Assembly: GCA_009841405.1 (NCBI GenBank)
Contig: VXLV01000079.1
Coordinates: forward strand, 1 to 64,000
Length of the DNA stretch: 64,000 nt
Source: Chloroflexota bacterium
GTDB lineage: Bacteria; Chloroflexota; Anaerolineae; Aggregatilineales; Phototrophicaceae
Reading direction: 5' to 3'
A model generated the notes under the pieces. It saw nothing but the letters and a program-made list of their open reading frames with translations, had not been told where the DNA came from and made no database searches. The translations under genes and the position numbers were made by a program. Shown here in pieces: positions 33,696-43,812 of this stretch; the stretch's first letter is position 1, and each line of letters opens with the position of its first letter.

Positions 33696-35795
33696 ATGGC
33701 AAGCACTGATCTGAATTTTGATTTGAACAGAGTGCGCAACATCGGCATCATCGCGCACATCGACGCCGGCAAGACGACCGTCACCGAGCGCGTGCTCTAT
33801 TACACCGGCATGGTGCACAAAATCGGCGAGACCCACGAAGGCTCTGCGACTACAGATTATATGGAGCAGGAGCGCGAACGCGGTATCACGATTACGTCGG
33901 CCGCGGTAACGGCGAGTTGGGACGACTGCCAGATCAATATCATCGACACGCCGGGCCATGTCGATTTTACGGCCGAGGTGCAGCGCAGCCTGCGCGTCCT
34001 CGACGGCGGCATCACCGTTTTCGACAGCGTCGCGGGCGTGGAGCCGCAATCGGAAACCGTCTGGCGTCAAGCCTCCGACTACAATGTGCCGCGGATGTGC
34101 TTCGTCAACAAAATGGATCGCATCGGCGCCGACTTTGACCGCTGCGTCAACATGATGGTCGACCGGTTGAAAGCCAACCCGGTCGTGATTCAAGTACCCT
34201 ACGGCAGCGGCGAGAATTTTGAAGGCATCATCGACCTGCTCAAAATGGAGCTAATCACCTACGGCAACGACGAAGGCACGGATATCAATTACCACGCCAT
34301 CCCCGAGAGCCACCGGGAAATGGCCGAAACGCGCCGCGAGGACATGATCGAAAAGATCGTCGAGCACGACGAGTACTTGACGATGAAGTTCCTCGACGAA
34401 GAAGAAATCACGCAGGACGAGATCCTGGCCGGTCTGCGCGCCGGCACGATTTCCGGCCAACTGCACCCGGTGTTGTGCGGCTCGGCCTTGAAGAATCGGG
34501 GCGTGCAAGCCCTTCTGAATATGGTGGTGGCTTTGTTGCCCTCGCCGCTGGATATCCCGCCGGTGAAGGGCGAGCACCCCAAGAACGGGGGCGAGTTGCT
34601 GCGCCATGCCGATGACGATGAGCCGCTGGCGGCGCTTGTATTCAAGATTGTATCCGATCAGTACGGCCGGCTGGCCTTTACGCGCGTCTATTCCGGCGTG
34701 CTTAAAGCCGGTTCCATGGTCATCAACACGGCCAATGGCCAGCGCGAACGCATCGGCCGCATCGTGCGTATGTTCGCCGACCGCCGCGAAGACGTCAAAG
34801 AAGTTAACGCCGGCGATATCGCGGCCGTGATCGGCATGAAAGAGACCTTCACCGGCGATACGCTGAGCGCGCCGAACAGCCCGATTCTCCTGGAAAACAT
34901 CAGCTTTCCCGATCCGGTAGTCGAAGTCGCTATCGAGCCCAACACCAAAGCCGACCAGGACAAGATGGGCATCGGCCTGCGCAAGCTGGCGGAAGAAGAC
35001 CCCACATTCCAAATCGAAGTCGATGACCAGCTCGGCCAGACCAAGATCAAAGGCATGGGCGAGCTGCATCTGGAAGTGCTGGTCGACCGCTTGATGCGCG
35101 AATACGGCGTGGAAGCGCGGGTCGGGCGGCCGCGCGTCGCTTACCGCGAGACGATCACACGCATGATCGAGATTGAAACCACATTCCGGCGGCAGACGGG
35201 CGGCGCCGGTCAATACGCCCGCTGCACGGTTCGCTTTGAACCTTTGCCGGCAGAGGAGAAAGCCGACGCGGTCGGCGAGTTGCTCTTCGTGGACGCGATT
35301 CGCGGCGGCGTTATACCGAAGGAGTACATTCCGGCCGTCCGAAAAGGCATCACGCAGGCGATGCAGGGCGGCGTCATCGCCGGCTACCCGGTAGTGAACA
35401 TCAAGGCAACGCTGATTGATGGCGCCTACCATGAAGTGGACTCCAGCGAAATCGCCTTCACCATCGCCGGCTCAATGTGCCTGAAAGAAGGAATCCAGAA
35501 AGGCGCTCCTGTGATCCTGGAGCCGTCGATGAGTGTGGAAGTGGTCGTGCCGGACAATTATACCGGCGCGGTCGTCGGCGATATCTCGTCGCGGCGCGGC
35601 ATCGTGCAAGGTATGGAGCCGCACAGCGAGGGCATCTCGGTGATCCAGGCGCAAGTGCCCTTGGGCGAGATGTTCGGTTACGCCAACGACCTGCGCAATA
35701 ACACGCAGGGGCGCGGCAATTTCAGCATGGAATTTGATACGTATACGATCGCGCCGGAAGTCATTGCCGAGGCAGTGAAATCCGGCTCGCGATAA
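33696..35795 (+). CDS. fusA: elongation factor G
   Basis: EF-G drives translocation of tRNA and mRNA on the ribosome. The 699-residue protein has the G1 motif AHIDAGKTTVTERVLYYTG, switch II DTPGHVDFT, and NKMDRIGAD as G4. Domains II to V follow, with GGAGQYARC and the C-terminal AYHEVDSSEIAFTIAGS region. There is one canonical EF-G in the window; no spd-type paralogue features were seen. The intergenic distance to rpsG is 57 bp and to tuf 83 bp. Confidence 0.98.
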   Translation: MASTDLNFDLNRVRNIGIIAHIDAGKTTVTERVLYYTGMVHKIGETHEGSATTDYMEQERERGITITSAAVTASWDDCQINIIDTPGHVDFTAEVQRSLRVLDGGITVFDSVAGVEPQSETVWRQASDYNVPRMCFVNKMDRIGADFDRCVNMMVDRLKANPVVIQVPYGSGENFEGIIDLLKMELITYGNDEGTDINYHAIPESHREMAETRREDMIEKIVEHDEYLTMKFLDEEEITQDEILAGLRAGTISGQLHPVLCGSALKNRGVQALLNMVVALLPSPLDIPPVKGEHPKNGGELLRHADDDEPLAALVFKIVSDQYGRLAFTRVYSGVLKAGSMVINTANGQRERIGRIVRMFADRREDVKEVNAGDIAAVIGMKETFTGDTLSAPNSPILLENISFPDPVVEVAIEPNTKADQDKMGIGLRKLAEEDPTFQIEVDDQLGQTKIKGMGELHLEVLVDRLMREYGVEARVGRPRVAYRETITRMIEIETTFRRQTGGAGQYARCTVRFEPLPAEEKADAVGELLFVDAIRGGVIPKEYIPAVRKGITQAMQGGVIAGYPVVNIKATLIDGAYHEVDSSEIAFTIAGSMCLKEGIQKGAPVILEPSMSVEVVVPDNYTGAVVGDISSRRGIVQGMEPHSEGISVIQAQVPLGEMFGYANDLRNNTQGRGNFSMEFDTYTIAPEVIAEAVKSGSR

Positions 35796-35878
35796 GTAGA
35801 GGGCCCGGTACGCCTGGCCCGCAAGTTTCGTCCGGAAGTTCAAAGTCAAATCGCTAGGTTCAATCGAGGGATTGTCAG

Positions 35879-37078
35879 ATGTCTAAAGGGAAATTCGAGC
35901 GTAGCAAACCCCATGTAAATATCGGGACGATTGGTCATGTCGACCACGGCAAGACCACCCTTACCGCCGCCATTACCAAGGTGCTGGCGCTGAAAGGGCA
36001 AGCCCAGGAACGTGAGTACGGCGATATCGACAATGCGCCGGAAGAACGCGCACGCGGCATCACCATCAATATCCGCCACGTCGAATACGAAACCGACGCC
36101 CGCCACTATGCGCATGTCGACTGCCCGGGCCACCGCGACTACATCAAGAACATGATCACCGGCGCGGCGCAGATGGACGGCGCCATCCTGGTCGTCAGCG
36201 CGCCCGACGGCCCCATGCCGCAAACGCGCGAGCACGTCCTGCTGGCGAAGCAGGTGGAAGTGCCGGCCATGGTCGTCTATCTCAACAAGACCGACCAGAT
36301 GGATGACGAAGAGCTGATCGAGCTGGTCGAAATGGAGCTTGCCGAGCTGCTGGAAGGCTACGACTTCGATCCGGATACGCCCATCGTCAAGGGCTCGGCC
36401 TTGGCCGCGCAGGAATGCGAAAGCAACGACCCGAGCGCGCCGGAATACGAGTCGATCGTTGAGCTGATGGACGCGGTCGATGAATGGATCCCGACGCCGA
36501 CCCGCGATGTCGACAAGCCTTTCATGATGGCGATTGAAGATGTCTTCTCCATCAAGGGCCGCGGCACAGTCGTGACCGGCAGCGTGGCGCGCGGCACCCT
36601 GCTCAAGGGCACCGAGGTCGACATCGTTGGCTTGCGCGACGAAATCGCCAAGACCGTCGTCACCGGCATCGAGATGTTCAACAAGGAACTCGACCAGGCG
36701 CAGGCCGGCGACAACGCTGGCATCTTGCTGCGCGGCGTCGGCCGCGACGAAGTTCAGCGCGGCATGGTCATCGCCCAGGTCGGCTCGATCACCCCGCACA
36801 AGAAGTTCAAATGCGAGGTCTACGTCCTGCGCCGCGATGAAGGCGGGCGTCACAAAGCCTTCTTCACCGGCTATCGCCCGCAATTCTACATCCGCACCAT
36901 GGATGTGACCGGCACCATCACCCTGCCCGATGGCGTGGAGATGGTCATGCCCGGCGACAATGTCAACCTGGACGTGGAATTGATCACGCCGGTCGCTTTG
37001 GAGCGCGGCTCTTCCTTCGCTATTCGCGAAGGCGGCCTGACGGTTGGCGCCGGCCGCATCACCGAAATCCTTGAGTAA
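35879..37078 (+). CDS. tuf: elongation factor Tu
   Basis: EF-Tu delivers aminoacyl-tRNA to the ribosome. The 399 residues comprise the G domain ([36 protein letters not shown]4 as NKTD) and the two beta-barrel domains ([13 protein letters not shown] and [15 protein letters not shown]). The G4 residue Thr replaces the cysteine found in many EF-Tu proteins (NKCD), a variation seen elsewhere. The switch I part is [17 protein letters not shown]. Only one tuf copy lies in the window. Confidence 0.98.
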   Translation: MSKGKFERSKPHVNIGTIGHVDHGKTTLTAAITKVLALKGQAQEREYGDIDNAPEERARGITINIRHVEYETDARHYAHVDCPGHRDYIKNMITGAAQMDGAILVVSAPDGPMPQTREHVLLAKQVEVPAMVVYLNKTDQMDDEELIELVEMELAELLEGYDFDPDTPIVKGSALAAQECESNDPSAPEYESIVELMDAVDEWIPTPTRDVDKPFMMAIEDVFSIKGRGTVVTGSVARGTLLKGTEVDIVGLRDEIAKTVVTGIEMFNKELDQAQAGDNAGILLRGVGRDEVQRGMVIAQVGSITPHKKFKCEVYVLRRDEGGRHKAFFTGYRPQFYIRTMDVTGTITLPDGVEMVMPGDNVNLDVELITPVALERGSSFAIREGGLTVGAGRITEILE

Positions 37079-37101
37079 ACCAGTACCGGACGACAAGCGC
37101 T

Positions 37102-37124
37102 GAGCCGGGCCGCGCGCCCGGCTC
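37102..37124 (+). promoter_or_regulatory. strong GC hairpin between tuf and rpsJ
   Basis: GAGCCGGGC and GCCCGGCTC form a perfect 9-bp stem around the loop CGCGC. No T tract follows, so it is not a classical intrinsic terminator. It lies 45 bp before the rpsJ ATG and could mark a processing or attenuation site between the str and S10 parts of the cluster. Confidence 0.45.
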
Positions 37125-37169
37125 TAACCCGCGAGGCGGCGTCCTGATCAAGCAGATAAAGGTTGCGGA

Positions 37170-37478
37170 ATGGCAAAAAACAAAATACGTATCCGGCTGA
37201 AAGCTTATGATCACCGGGTACTGGATCAGTCAGCGCAGAGAATTGTAGACACCGCCGAGCGCACCGGCTCGCGCGTGGTCGGGCCAGTGCCGCTGCCGAC
37301 GCGCATCGAGCGTTTCACGGTACGGCGGTCGCCCTTCATCGACAAGGACTCGCAAGAACATTTTGAAGTGCGCACGCATAAGCGGCTGATTGACGTGCTT
37401 GATCCGGACAGCAAAACGATCGACACGCTGATGCGGCTGAACCTGCCCGCCGGCGTCGACATTGAGATTAAGATCTAG
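37170..37478 (+). CDS. rpsJ: 30S ribosomal protein S10
   Basis: S10 is a 30S head protein that also acts as NusE in antitermination complexes. The 102-residue protein contains [40 protein letters not shown] and [20 protein letters not shown], all canonical. It opens the S10 part of the cluster. The start ATG follows a gap of 91 bp after tuf that includes a strong GC hairpin. Confidence 0.98.
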   Translation: MAKNKIRIRLKAYDHRVLDQSAQRIVDTAERTGSRVVGPVPLPTRIERFTVRRSPFIDKDSQEHFEVRTHKRLIDVLDPDSKTIDTLMRLNLPAGVDIEIKI

Positions 37479-37569
37479 CGGACCCGGCCTGGCAGACCGG
37501 GCTGGCGCGCAAGATCCGGATAGAGCGCTTTAGCGAACGCGCGGCGCCGATCCAAGTGGAGGCTATATC

Positions 37570-38208
37570 ATGAAGGGCATGATTGGCAAGAAAGTGGGGA
37601 TGACCCAGGTCTTCGATGACCAGGGCACGGTAGTCCCGGTTACGGTCATTCAAGCAGGGCCCTGCTATGTCACGCAGATCCGCAACCGTGAACGCGACGG
37701 CTATGTCTCGGTTCAACTCGGTTATGGCGAAACCAAGCCGACCCGCTTGACCAAAGGCCAGCTCGGTCATCTGCAGAAATCAGACTTGCCCGCGCTGCGG
37801 CATTTGCGCGAATTTCGTATAGCGGACGACGCGGATTCGGCTGTCGAAGAAGGTCAGGAGATCAAGGTCGATATCTTCGAGCAGGGCGACTTCGTGGATG
37901 TCATCGGCACAAGCAAGGGGCGCGGCCACGCCGGCACGATCAAGCGCCACGGTTTCGCGCGCGGCCCCAAGACGCACGGACAATCCGACCGCATGCGCTC
38001 GCCCGGTTCCATCGGCATGTGCGCCACGCCCGGCCGCACGCTGAAGGGCAAGAAAATGGCCGGGCGCATGGGCAACGACCGCGTAACCGTGCAGAATCTG
38101 CCGTTGGTTGTTGTTGATGCCGAGAAGAACCTGCTGGCCGTCAAAGGCTCTGTACCGGGCGCCAAGGGCAGCATCGTCATGATCCGCCCGGCGATCAAGC
38201 GCGCCTAG
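37570..38208 (+). CDS. rplC: 50S ribosomal protein L3
   Basis: L3 is an early 50S assembly protein near the peptidyl-transferase centre. The 212-residue protein has MIGKKVGMTQVFDDQGTVVP at the N-terminus and the conserved GFARGPKTHGQSDRMRSPGS and GRMGNDRVTVQNL loops. GTGGAGG precedes the ATG closely. It is 91 bp from rpsJ and 30 bp from rplD. Confidence 0.98.
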   Translation: MKGMIGKKVGMTQVFDDQGTVVPVTVIQAGPCYVTQIRNRERDGYVSVQLGYGETKPTRLTKGQLGHLQKSDLPALRHLREFRIADDADSAVEEGQEIKVDIFEQGDFVDVIGTSKGRGHAGTIKRHGFARGPKTHGQSDRMRSPGSIGMCATPGRTLKGKKMAGRMGNDRVTVQNLPLVVVDAEKNLLAVKGSVPGAKGSIVMIRPAIKRA

Positions 38209-38238
38209 ACAGCGGCGGAAACCACAGGAGAGAATTCC

Positions 38239-38868
38239 ATGCAGTTTCCAGTGATGAATAGCGCCGGCCGGGAAGTGTCGCAGGTTGACCTGCCGTCCGA
38301 TATCTTTGAGGCGAAAATCAATGTCGGCTTGATGCACCAGGCTTTCGTCCGGCAGATGGCCAACGCGCGCCAGGGCTCGCACAATACCCGCTCCCGCAGC
38401 GAAATCCGCGCGACCGGCGCCAAGTGGTATCGTCAAAAGGGCACGGGCCGCGCGCGTCATGGCGCCCAGAGCGCGCCGATCTTCGTCGGCGGCGGCCTGG
38501 CGCACGGACCCAAACCCCGTGACTATTCGAAGAAGATGCCCAAGAAAATGCGCCGCGGCGCCATCCGCTCATCCCTGAGCGCGCTGGTTCGCGATGATCA
38601 GTTGGTGCTGCTCGACAAGCTGGACATCAGCGCGCCCAATACCAAGGCGATGCGCGTCCTGCTTGAGACCCTGGTCGGCGAGCAGTCAGCGCTGATCGTA
38701 TTGACAGCCGAGCAACAGAATGTGCGCAAGAGCGTAAGCAACCTGCCCAACGCGCAAACGCTAGTCGCCAACTTTCTGAACGTGCGCGACCTTTTGAAAT
38801 ACGACAAGGTGATTATGACTTTGGAGGCGCTGGAAGTCGTCAAAGGCATCTGGAGCGTGGGAGCATAG
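38239..38868 (+). CDS. rplD: 50S ribosomal protein L4
   Basis: L4 lines the exit tunnel and, in E. coli, represses the S10 operon. This 209-residue form has the long loop region RSEIRATGAKWYRQKGTGRA, then HGPKPRDYSKKMPKKMRRGA. CAGGAGAGA precedes the ATG. The stop codon overlaps closely with the next gene (rplW starts 1 bp later). No S10-type leader was recognised. Confidence 0.98.
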   Translation: MQFPVMNSAGREVSQVDLPSDIFEAKINVGLMHQAFVRQMANARQGSHNTRSRSEIRATGAKWYRQKGTGRARHGAQSAPIFVGGGLAHGPKPRDYSKKMPKKMRRGAIRSSLSALVRDDQLVLLDKLDISAPNTKAMRVLLETLVGEQSALIVLTAEQQNVRKSVSNLPNAQTLVANFLNVRDLLKYDKVIMTLEALEVVKGIWSVGA

Positions 38869-38869
38869 C

Positions 38870-39172
38870 ATGGCAGAGCTGCATTTGTACGATGTCATCC
38901 GCCGTCCGCTAATCACGGAAAAGACGGCGGAAATGGTCGAGTCGCAGAACAAATACGTCTTTGAAGTGGCCCGGAACGCCAACAAAATCCAGGTCAAGGA
39001 AGCTGTTGAAGAGATTTTCGACCTGGAAGGCAAGGTAGTCAAAGTCAACATGATGCTGATGCCCGCCAAGCGCGGTCGCCGCGGCCGCAACTGGTATATC
39101 CGGTCCCGCGCCTGGAAGAAGGCAATCGTCACGCTGGAAGAAGGCGTGTCGATTGAGCTCTTTGACGTATAG
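38870..39172 (+). CDS. rplW: 50S ribosomal protein L23
   Basis: L23 lies at the tunnel exit and is the docking site for trigger factor and SRP. This 100-residue protein has DVIRRPLITEKTAEMVESQN and KYVFEVARNANKIQVKEAVE, followed by a basic loop MPAKRGRRGRNWYI. It starts 1 bp after rplD and ends 14 bp before rplB, so it is tightly coupled. Confidence 0.98.
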   Translation: MAELHLYDVIRRPLITEKTAEMVESQNKYVFEVARNANKIQVKEAVEEIFDLEGKVVKVNMMLMPAKRGRRGRNWYIRSRAWKKAIVTLEEGVSIELFDV

Positions 39173-39186
39173 GGGGTGCATGAAAG

Positions 39187-40020
39187 ATGCCCATCAAAGT
39201 CTATAAGCCAACATCGCCCGGTCGCCGCGACATGACCGGTTACACCTTTGAAGAGATCACCAAGAAAAAGCCGGAGCGCTCGCAGACCCGCGCCCTGCGC
39301 AAGAAGGGCGGCCGCAACAATACCGGGCGGATCACCGTGCGCCATCGCGGCGGCGGGCACAAACGGCGCTACCGCATCATTGATTTCAGGCGCAACAAGG
39401 AAGACTGCCGCGCCGAGGTGATCGGTATCGAGTACGATCCCAATCGCTCCGCGCGCATCGCGCTGCTGCAATATGAAGACGGCGTGAAGAGCTACATTAT
39501 CGCGCCCATGGGCGTGCAAGTCGGCGACACGGTCGGCAACGGCGCCATGAGCGCGCTGCGGCCGGGCAACAGCCGCGCGCTCAAAGATATCCCCCTGGGC
39601 ACCGTGGTGCACAACATTGAATTGCGCCCGGGCAAGGGCGGGCAGCTCGCGCGCTCGGCCGGCACGTCGGCGCAGATACTGGCATCGGAAGGCAAGTATG
39701 TGACCTTGCGTCTGCCCAGCGGCGAGATGCGCCTGGTGCTGGCGACCTGCCGCGCCACCATCGGCCAGGTGGGCAATGCCGAGCATGCAAATGTCAAACT
39801 GGGCAAGGCTGGCCGGCGGCGCTGGCTGGGCTGGCGCCCGACAGTGCGCGGCACGGCGATGGACCCGGCCAGCCATCCGCATGGCGGCGGCGAGGGCAAA
39901 GCCGGCATCGGCATGGCCGCGCCCAAGACGCCTTGGGGCAAGAAAGCCCTGGGCGTGCGGACGCGGCGAAATAAGCGCACCAACCGCTTTATCATCCGGC
40001 GCCGCGGCAAACGTCGTTAA
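39187..40020 (+). CDS. rplB: 50S ribosomal protein L2
   Basis: L2 is required for subunit association and peptidyl transfer. At 277 residues it is standard length, with [20 protein letters not shown] near the N-terminus and the C-terminal [20 protein letters not shown], which carries the conserved histidine near the active centre. The end [14 protein letters not shown] is typical. It precedes rpsS by 17 bp. Confidence 0.98.
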   Translation: MPIKVYKPTSPGRRDMTGYTFEEITKKKPERSQTRALRKKGGRNNTGRITVRHRGGGHKRRYRIIDFRRNKEDCRAEVIGIEYDPNRSARIALLQYEDGVKSYIIAPMGVQVGDTVGNGAMSALRPGNSRALKDIPLGTVVHNIELRPGKGGQLARSAGTSAQILASEGKYVTLRLPSGEMRLVLATCRATIGQVGNAEHANVKLGKAGRRRWLGWRPTVRGTAMDPASHPHGGGEGKAGIGMAAPKTPWGKKALGVRTRRNKRTNRFIIRRRGKRR

Positions 40021-40037
40021 TTGCAGGAGTTGTTCCC

Positions 40038-40307
40038 ATGTCACGTTCATTGAAGAAGGGCTATTACATCAGCCCAAAGCTGCTGGAAAAGGTCGAGCGA
40101 CTTAACCAGCAGAACAAGAAGGTAGTGATCCGCACCTGGAGCCGGGCCAGCACCATCTTCCCGCAGATGGTCGGCCATACCATCGCGGTGCACGACGGCC
40201 GCCGGCATGTGCCGATTTATATTACCGAAAACATGGTCGGGCACAAGCTGGGTGAGTTCGCGCCCACACGTACTTTCCGCGGTCACATTGTGGACAGCAG
40301 ACGATAG
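40038..40307 (+). CDS. rpsS: 30S ribosomal protein S19
   Basis: S19 is a 30S head protein close to the A-site finger. The 89-residue protein begins [19 protein letters not shown] and contains [20 protein letters not shown] and [16 protein letters not shown], all canonical. GCAGGAG lies before the ATG. rplV follows after 12 bp. Confidence 0.98.
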   Translation: MSRSLKKGYYISPKLLEKVERLNQQNKKVVIRTWSRASTIFPQMVGHTIAVHDGRRHVPIYITENMVGHKLGEFAPTRTFRGHIVDSRR

Positions 40308-40319
40308 GGGCAGGCAAAA

Positions 40320-40673
40320 ATGGAAGTTCGCGCTATATCCCGTTATCTGCCGATCTCTCCGCAGAAGCTGCGTCTGGTCTGCGACAAGGTGCGCGGAATG
40401 GACGCCGAAGAGGCGATGATCGTGCTTGATTATATGCCGCAGAAGGGCTCCGTATTTGTGAGCAAGACGCTGTCTTCGGCGATGGCCAACGCGGTGAACA
40501 ACTTCGACCTCAACAAGGAAGAACTGTACGTCTCGAAGATTTACGCCGGCGACGGCCCCACCTTGAAGCGCTTCAAGGCCGGCGCGCGCGGGCGCTACAA
40601 GCCGCGGTTGAAGCGCACGTCTCACCTGTGGGTGATTCTGGCAGAGCGAGAGGACGAAGAAAATGGGTCGTAA
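40320..40673 (+). CDS. rplV: 50S ribosomal protein L22
   Basis: L22 spans the 50S and lines the exit tunnel with an extended hairpin. The 117-residue protein has AISRYLPISPQKLRLVCDKV and the hairpin KRFKAGARGRYKPRLKRTSH. GGGGCAGG precedes the ATG. Its last codons overlap the start of rpsC by 11 bp, which suggests translational coupling. Confidence 0.98.
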   Translation: MEVRAISRYLPISPQKLRLVCDKVRGMDAEEAMIVLDYMPQKGSVFVSKTLSSAMANAVNNFDLNKEELYVSKIYAGDGPTLKRFKAGARGRYKPRLKRTSHLWVILAEREDEENGS

Positions 40674-41361
40674 AGTTCATCCCAAGGGATTCCGCCTGAA
40701 AGTGATTCGCGAGTGGGACGCGCGCTGGTATGCCGAAGGCGAGCGTTACGTCAATTTGCTGATGGAGGATCGCAAGATCCGCAAGTACCTCAAAGCCAGG
40801 ACAACGCGGGCTGGCGTCTCCCGCATTGAGATTGAGCGCCATCCGAACCTGGTGATTATCACGATCAATACCGTGCGGCCCGGCCTGATCATCGGCCGCA
40901 AGGGCGAAGCGGTCAAGGAATTGCGGCAAAACTTGCAAGACATGACCGGCAAAAAAGTGAAAGTCGAAGTTAGCGAGATCGAAAAGCCGGATCTGGACGC
41001 GACTCTGGTCGCCGAGAATGTCGCATCCCAGCTTGTCCGGCGCATCGGCCACAGCCGCGCCATGAAACGCGCCATCATGCAGGCGATGCGACAGGGCGCC
41101 GGCGGCATCCGCATCGAAGTAAGCGGTCGTTTGGGCGGCTCCGACATGGCGCGGCGCGAATGGATGTTTGACGGTCGGGTGCCGCGCAATACGCTGCGCG
41201 CCGATATCGACTACGGCTTCGCGGAGGGCCTGACCACCTTTGGCCAGATCGGCGTAAAAGTCTGGATTTATAAAGGCGATATCTTGCCGGGTGAAGACCC
41301 GTTCAGCACCGGCGCGCAACGCGCGACCGCCAACGAAGGGCGCCGCGGTCGGCGCAATTAG
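40663..41361 (+). CDS. rpsC: 30S ribosomal protein S3
   Basis: S3 helps form the mRNA entry channel and has helicase-like activity with S4. The 232-residue protein begins MGRKVHPKGFRLKVIREWD. The KH domain shows IIGRKGEAVKELRQNLQ, and GRLGGSDMARREWMFDGRVP is in the C-terminal domain. The tail is basic (NEGRRGRRN). It overlaps rplV by 11 bp. Confidence 0.98.
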   Translation: MGRKVHPKGFRLKVIREWDARWYAEGERYVNLLMEDRKIRKYLKARTTRAGVSRIEIERHPNLVIITINTVRPGLIIGRKGEAVKELRQNLQDMTGKKVKVEVSEIEKPDLDATLVAENVASQLVRRIGHSRAMKRAIMQAMRQGAGGIRIEVSGRLGGSDMARREWMFDGRVPRNTLRADIDYGFAEGLTTFGQIGVKVWIYKGDILPGEDPFSTGAQRATANEGRRGRRN

Positions 41362-41388
41362 CTCGCTCAAGCTGGAGGAGCAATCCGC

Positions 41389-41823
41389 ATGTTGATGCCT
41401 AAACGTAGAAAGTACAACAAGCAAATGCGCGGCCGAATGCGCGGCAAAGCGCGGCGCGGCGCTGTTGTGCAATTTGGGGACTTCGGCCTGCAAGCGCTGG
41501 AGCCCAGCTGGGTCACCAGCCGCCAGATCGAAGCCTGCCGGCGGGCGATGGTTCGCTATATCCGCCGCCGCGGCAAAGTCTGGATTCGCATCTTCCCCGA
41601 CAAGCCGGTGACGCAGAAGGCGGCCGAAACGCGCATGGGCAAGGGCAAGGGCTCGGTCGAGAAATGGGTCTGCGTCGTCAAGCCCGGGCGCATCCTGTTT
41701 GAGATGAGCGGCGTGCCGGAAAACGACGCCCGCGAAGCCCTGCGCCTCGCCTCGCACAAGCTGCCGATAAAAACCAAGTTCGTCAAACGCTTTGATCCCA
41801 TTTCCGGGCGGGAGGTCAGCTGA
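41389..41823 (+). CDS. rplP: 50S ribosomal protein L16
   Basis: L16 helps position A-site tRNA. The 144-residue protein has [19 protein letters not shown] and the conserved [20 protein letters not shown] loop. GGAGGAG lies nine bases before the ATG at 41389, so this start is preferred over the ATG two codons later. The stop TGA shares one base with the rpmC ATG. Confidence 0.98.
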   Translation: MLMPKRRKYNKQMRGRMRGKARRGAVVQFGDFGLQALEPSWVTSRQIEACRRAMVRYIRRRGKVWIRIFPDKPVTQKAAETRMGKGKGSVEKWVCVVKPGRILFEMSGVPENDAREALRLASHKLPIKTKFVKRFDPISGREVS

Positions 41824-42047
41824 TGCACATCGACGAAATCCGCGCCATGTCGACCGACGAGGTGCTGGACAAGATCGAGGACCTTAAGGTGGAGATGTAC
41901 ACCTACCGCCTGCAGAAGGACACCGGCGAACTGAAGGATACGACGCTATTCCGCAAGACGCGGCGAGACATCGCCCGCCTGAAGACGGCGCTGCGCGAAC
42001 GCGAGTTGGCGGCGGAATTGATTTCACAAGGGGGGCAGGATGCCTAA
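41823..42047 (+). CDS. rpmC: 50S ribosomal protein L29
   Basis: L29 is a small two-helix protein near the tunnel exit that contacts L23. The 74-residue form has EIRAMSTDEVLDKIEDLKVE and LKDTTLFRKTRRDIARLKT. It shares one base with the rplP stop and overlaps rpsQ by eight bases, a compact arrangement typical of this operon. Confidence 0.96.
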   Translation: MHIDEIRAMSTDEVLDKIEDLKVEMYTYRLQKDTGELKDTTLFRKTRRDIARLKTALRERELAAELISQGGQDA

Positions 42048-42300
42048 CAACCGCAAGCGTCTGGTGGGAACAGTCGTCAGCGACAAAATGGAAAAGACGG
42101 TCGTCGTCGCCATCGAGAATCGCAAGATGCACCCGGTTTATCACAAGGTGGTGTCATCAACGCGCAAAGTCATGGCGCATGACGAAAAGGGCGCCGGCAT
42201 CGGCGCAGTGGTGCAGATCGTGCAGAGCCGCCCGCTTAGCAAACGCAAACGCTGGGTGGTCGAGACCGTTCTTGAATCGCCCCAGGATGCGGCGGTCTAG
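42040..42300 (+). CDS. rpsQ: 30S ribosomal protein S17
   Basis: S17 is a primary 16S-binding protein with an OB fold. The 86-residue protein has [20 protein letters not shown] at the N-terminus and the [17 protein letters not shown] and [20 protein letters not shown] segments. GGGGGG before the ATG lies inside the 3' end of rpmC, so translation of the two is likely coupled. Confidence 0.97.
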   Translation: MPNNRKRLVGTVVSDKMEKTVVVAIENRKMHPVYHKVVSSTRKVMAHDEKGAGIGAVVQIVQSRPLSKRKRWVVETVLESPQDAAV

Positions 42301-42335
42301 CGCCCGGTCGCGCGCTGCAACGGAGAGTGATAACA

Positions 42336-42707
42336 ATGATACAGACGGAATCACGCGTGAAAGTAGCCGACAACAGCGGCGCGCAGGAAATCCTGGTCAT
42401 CCGGGTGATCGGCGGCTCCAGAGTGAAATACGGTTATGTCGGCGACATCGTGGTCGGCGCGGTCAAGTCCGCGTCCACGACCGGCGGCGTCAAAAAGGGC
42501 GAGCTCGTCCGCGCCGTAATCGTCAGGACACACAAAGAATACGGGCGCAGCGACGGCTCGACCATTCGCTTTGACGATAACGCCGCCGTGGTTCTGGCGG
42601 AAGACCTTGAGAATCCGCGTGGCACACGCGTCTTCGGGCCGGTCGCGCGCGAACTGCGCGACAAGGGATTTATGAAGATCGTCTCGCTGGCGCCAGAGAC
42701 TTTGTAG
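42336..42707 (+). CDS. rplN: 50S ribosomal protein L14
   Basis: L14 forms intersubunit bridges and binds the silencing factor RsfS. The 123-residue protein begins [19 protein letters not shown], the canonical start, so ATG 42336 is chosen; GGAGAG lies eight bases upstream. A GTG three codons earlier is unlikely. [19 protein letters not shown] and [20 protein letters not shown] are typical. Confidence 0.98.
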   Translation: MIQTESRVKVADNSGAQEILVIRVIGGSRVKYGYVGDIVVGAVKSASTTGGVKKGELVRAVIVRTHKEYGRSDGSTIRFDDNAAVVLAEDLENPRGTRVFGPVARELRDKGFMKIVSLAPETL

Positions 42708-42721
42708 ACAGGGAAAGCAAG

Positions 42722-43048
42722 ATGCAACGAATTCAGCAAGGAGATTTGGTCGAGGTAATCGCCGGTAAGGACAAAGGCCAGCGCGGCGAAGTCGTCCGTG
42801 TCTTGACCAGGAAGAATCGAGTCATCATCAACGGCGTCAACATCTTGAAGCGCCACCGTAAAGCGCGTCCGGCCCCGGGCGGGCAGCAGATACCGGCGCA
42901 GATCATCGAGTTTGAAGCGCCGCTGCACCTGTCCAACGTGATGCTGGTCTGCCCGGAAACCGATGAGCGGACGCGGGTCGGCTTTCGCTTCACCGAAGAC
43001 GGGCGCAAAGTGCGCTACAGCAAAAAAAGCGGCAGCATAATCGAGTAG
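42722..43048 (+). CDS. rplX: 50S ribosomal protein L24
   Basis: L24 is an early assembly initiator of the 50S. The 108-residue protein has a KOW motif, [20 protein letters not shown], then [32 protein letters not shown] precedes the ATG. It lies 14 bp after rplN and 16 bp before rplE. Confidence 0.97.
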   Translation: MQRIQQGDLVEVIAGKDKGQRGEVVRVLTRKNRVIINGVNILKRHRKARPAPGGQQIPAQIIEFEAPLHLSNVMLVCPETDERTRVGFRFTEDGRKVRYSKKSGSIIE

Positions 43049-43064
43049 CGGAGAGAAATGTAAT

Positions 43065-43607
43065 ATGGAAAACCGCATGTACACTCGCTACCTGGAAGAA
43101 GTCGTGCCGACTTTGACGCAGGAGTTTGGCTATACCAATCCGATGCAGGTGCCGACGATCAGCAAGATCGCGCTGAATATCGGTGTCGGCGAGGCGATCG
43201 ACGAACCGCGCTCGCTTGATGGCGCCGTAGAAGACCTGAAAACCATCACGGGTCAACAGCCGGTCGTCACGCGCGCCAAGAAGAGCATCGCGACATACAA
43301 GCTGCGCGAAGGGCGCGCCATCGGGGCCAAGGTGACCCTGCGCAAGGAGCGGATGTGGGCGCTTTACGACCGGCTGGTCAACATCGCGCTGCCGCGTATT
43401 CGCGATTTCCGCGGCGTGCCGGCCAAGCTGGACGGACGCGGCAATTTCACGGTGGGGCTGCGCGAGCAGTTGGTCTTCCCGGAAATTGACTTTGACAAGA
43501 TCGACAAGGTGCGTGGCATGGAGATTACCATCGTCACGACCGCCAAAACCGATGAGGAAGGCCGCCGTCTGCTGTCCCTGCTCGGCATGCCTTTCCAGGG
43601 AAACTAG
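43065..43607 (+). CDS. rplE: 50S ribosomal protein L5
   Basis: L5 binds 5S rRNA and contacts P-site tRNA. The 180-residue protein has [35 protein letters not shown] and [20 protein letters not shown], all family hallmarks. The ATG at 43065 is followed by a second in-frame ATG (MYTRYLEE) three codons later; GGAGAGAAATG lies upstream of both. Confidence 0.97.
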   Translation: MENRMYTRYLEEVVPTLTQEFGYTNPMQVPTISKIALNIGVGEAIDEPRSLDGAVEDLKTITGQQPVVTRAKKSIATYKLREGRAIGAKVTLRKERMWALYDRLVNIALPRIRDFRGVPAKLDGRGNFTVGLREQLVFPEIDFDKIDKVRGMEITIVTTAKTDEEGRRLLSLLGMPFQGN

Positions 43608-43617
43608 AGGGGAATTC

Positions 43618-43800
43618 ATGGCAAAGAAATGCATGCAGTACCGGGAACAGCGACGCAAATACGCGGTGAGAGTTCGTCACCGCTGCAAAGTCTGCGGCCG
43701 CCCGCGCGGCTATATCAGGCGCTTCGGCTTGTGCCGCATTTGCTTCCGCGAAATGGCGCTTAATGGCGAGATTCCCGGCGTTGTCAAGGCGAGTTGGTAG
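43618..43800 (+). CDS. rpsZ: 30S ribosomal protein S14, zinc-binding type (type Z)
   Basis: This 60-residue S14 carries the two CxxC pairs of the zinc-ribbon form (CKVCGR and CRICF), unlike the longer zinc-free form. The C-terminus IPGVVKASW is the standard end. ATG at 43618 follows GAGGGGAATTC and lies 10 bp after rplE. AGGAGG at its stop serves as the Shine-Dalgarno of rpsH. Confidence 0.97.
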   Translation: MAKKCMQYREQRRKYAVRVRHRCKVCGRPRGYIRRFGLCRICFREMALNGEIPGVVKASW

Positions 43801-43812
43801 GAGGCGGTTACA

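Noticed and set aside
35846..37096. 416-residue minus-strand frame opposite tuf
   Set aside because: Antisense shadow of tuf, a highly biased gene; no protein family resemblance.
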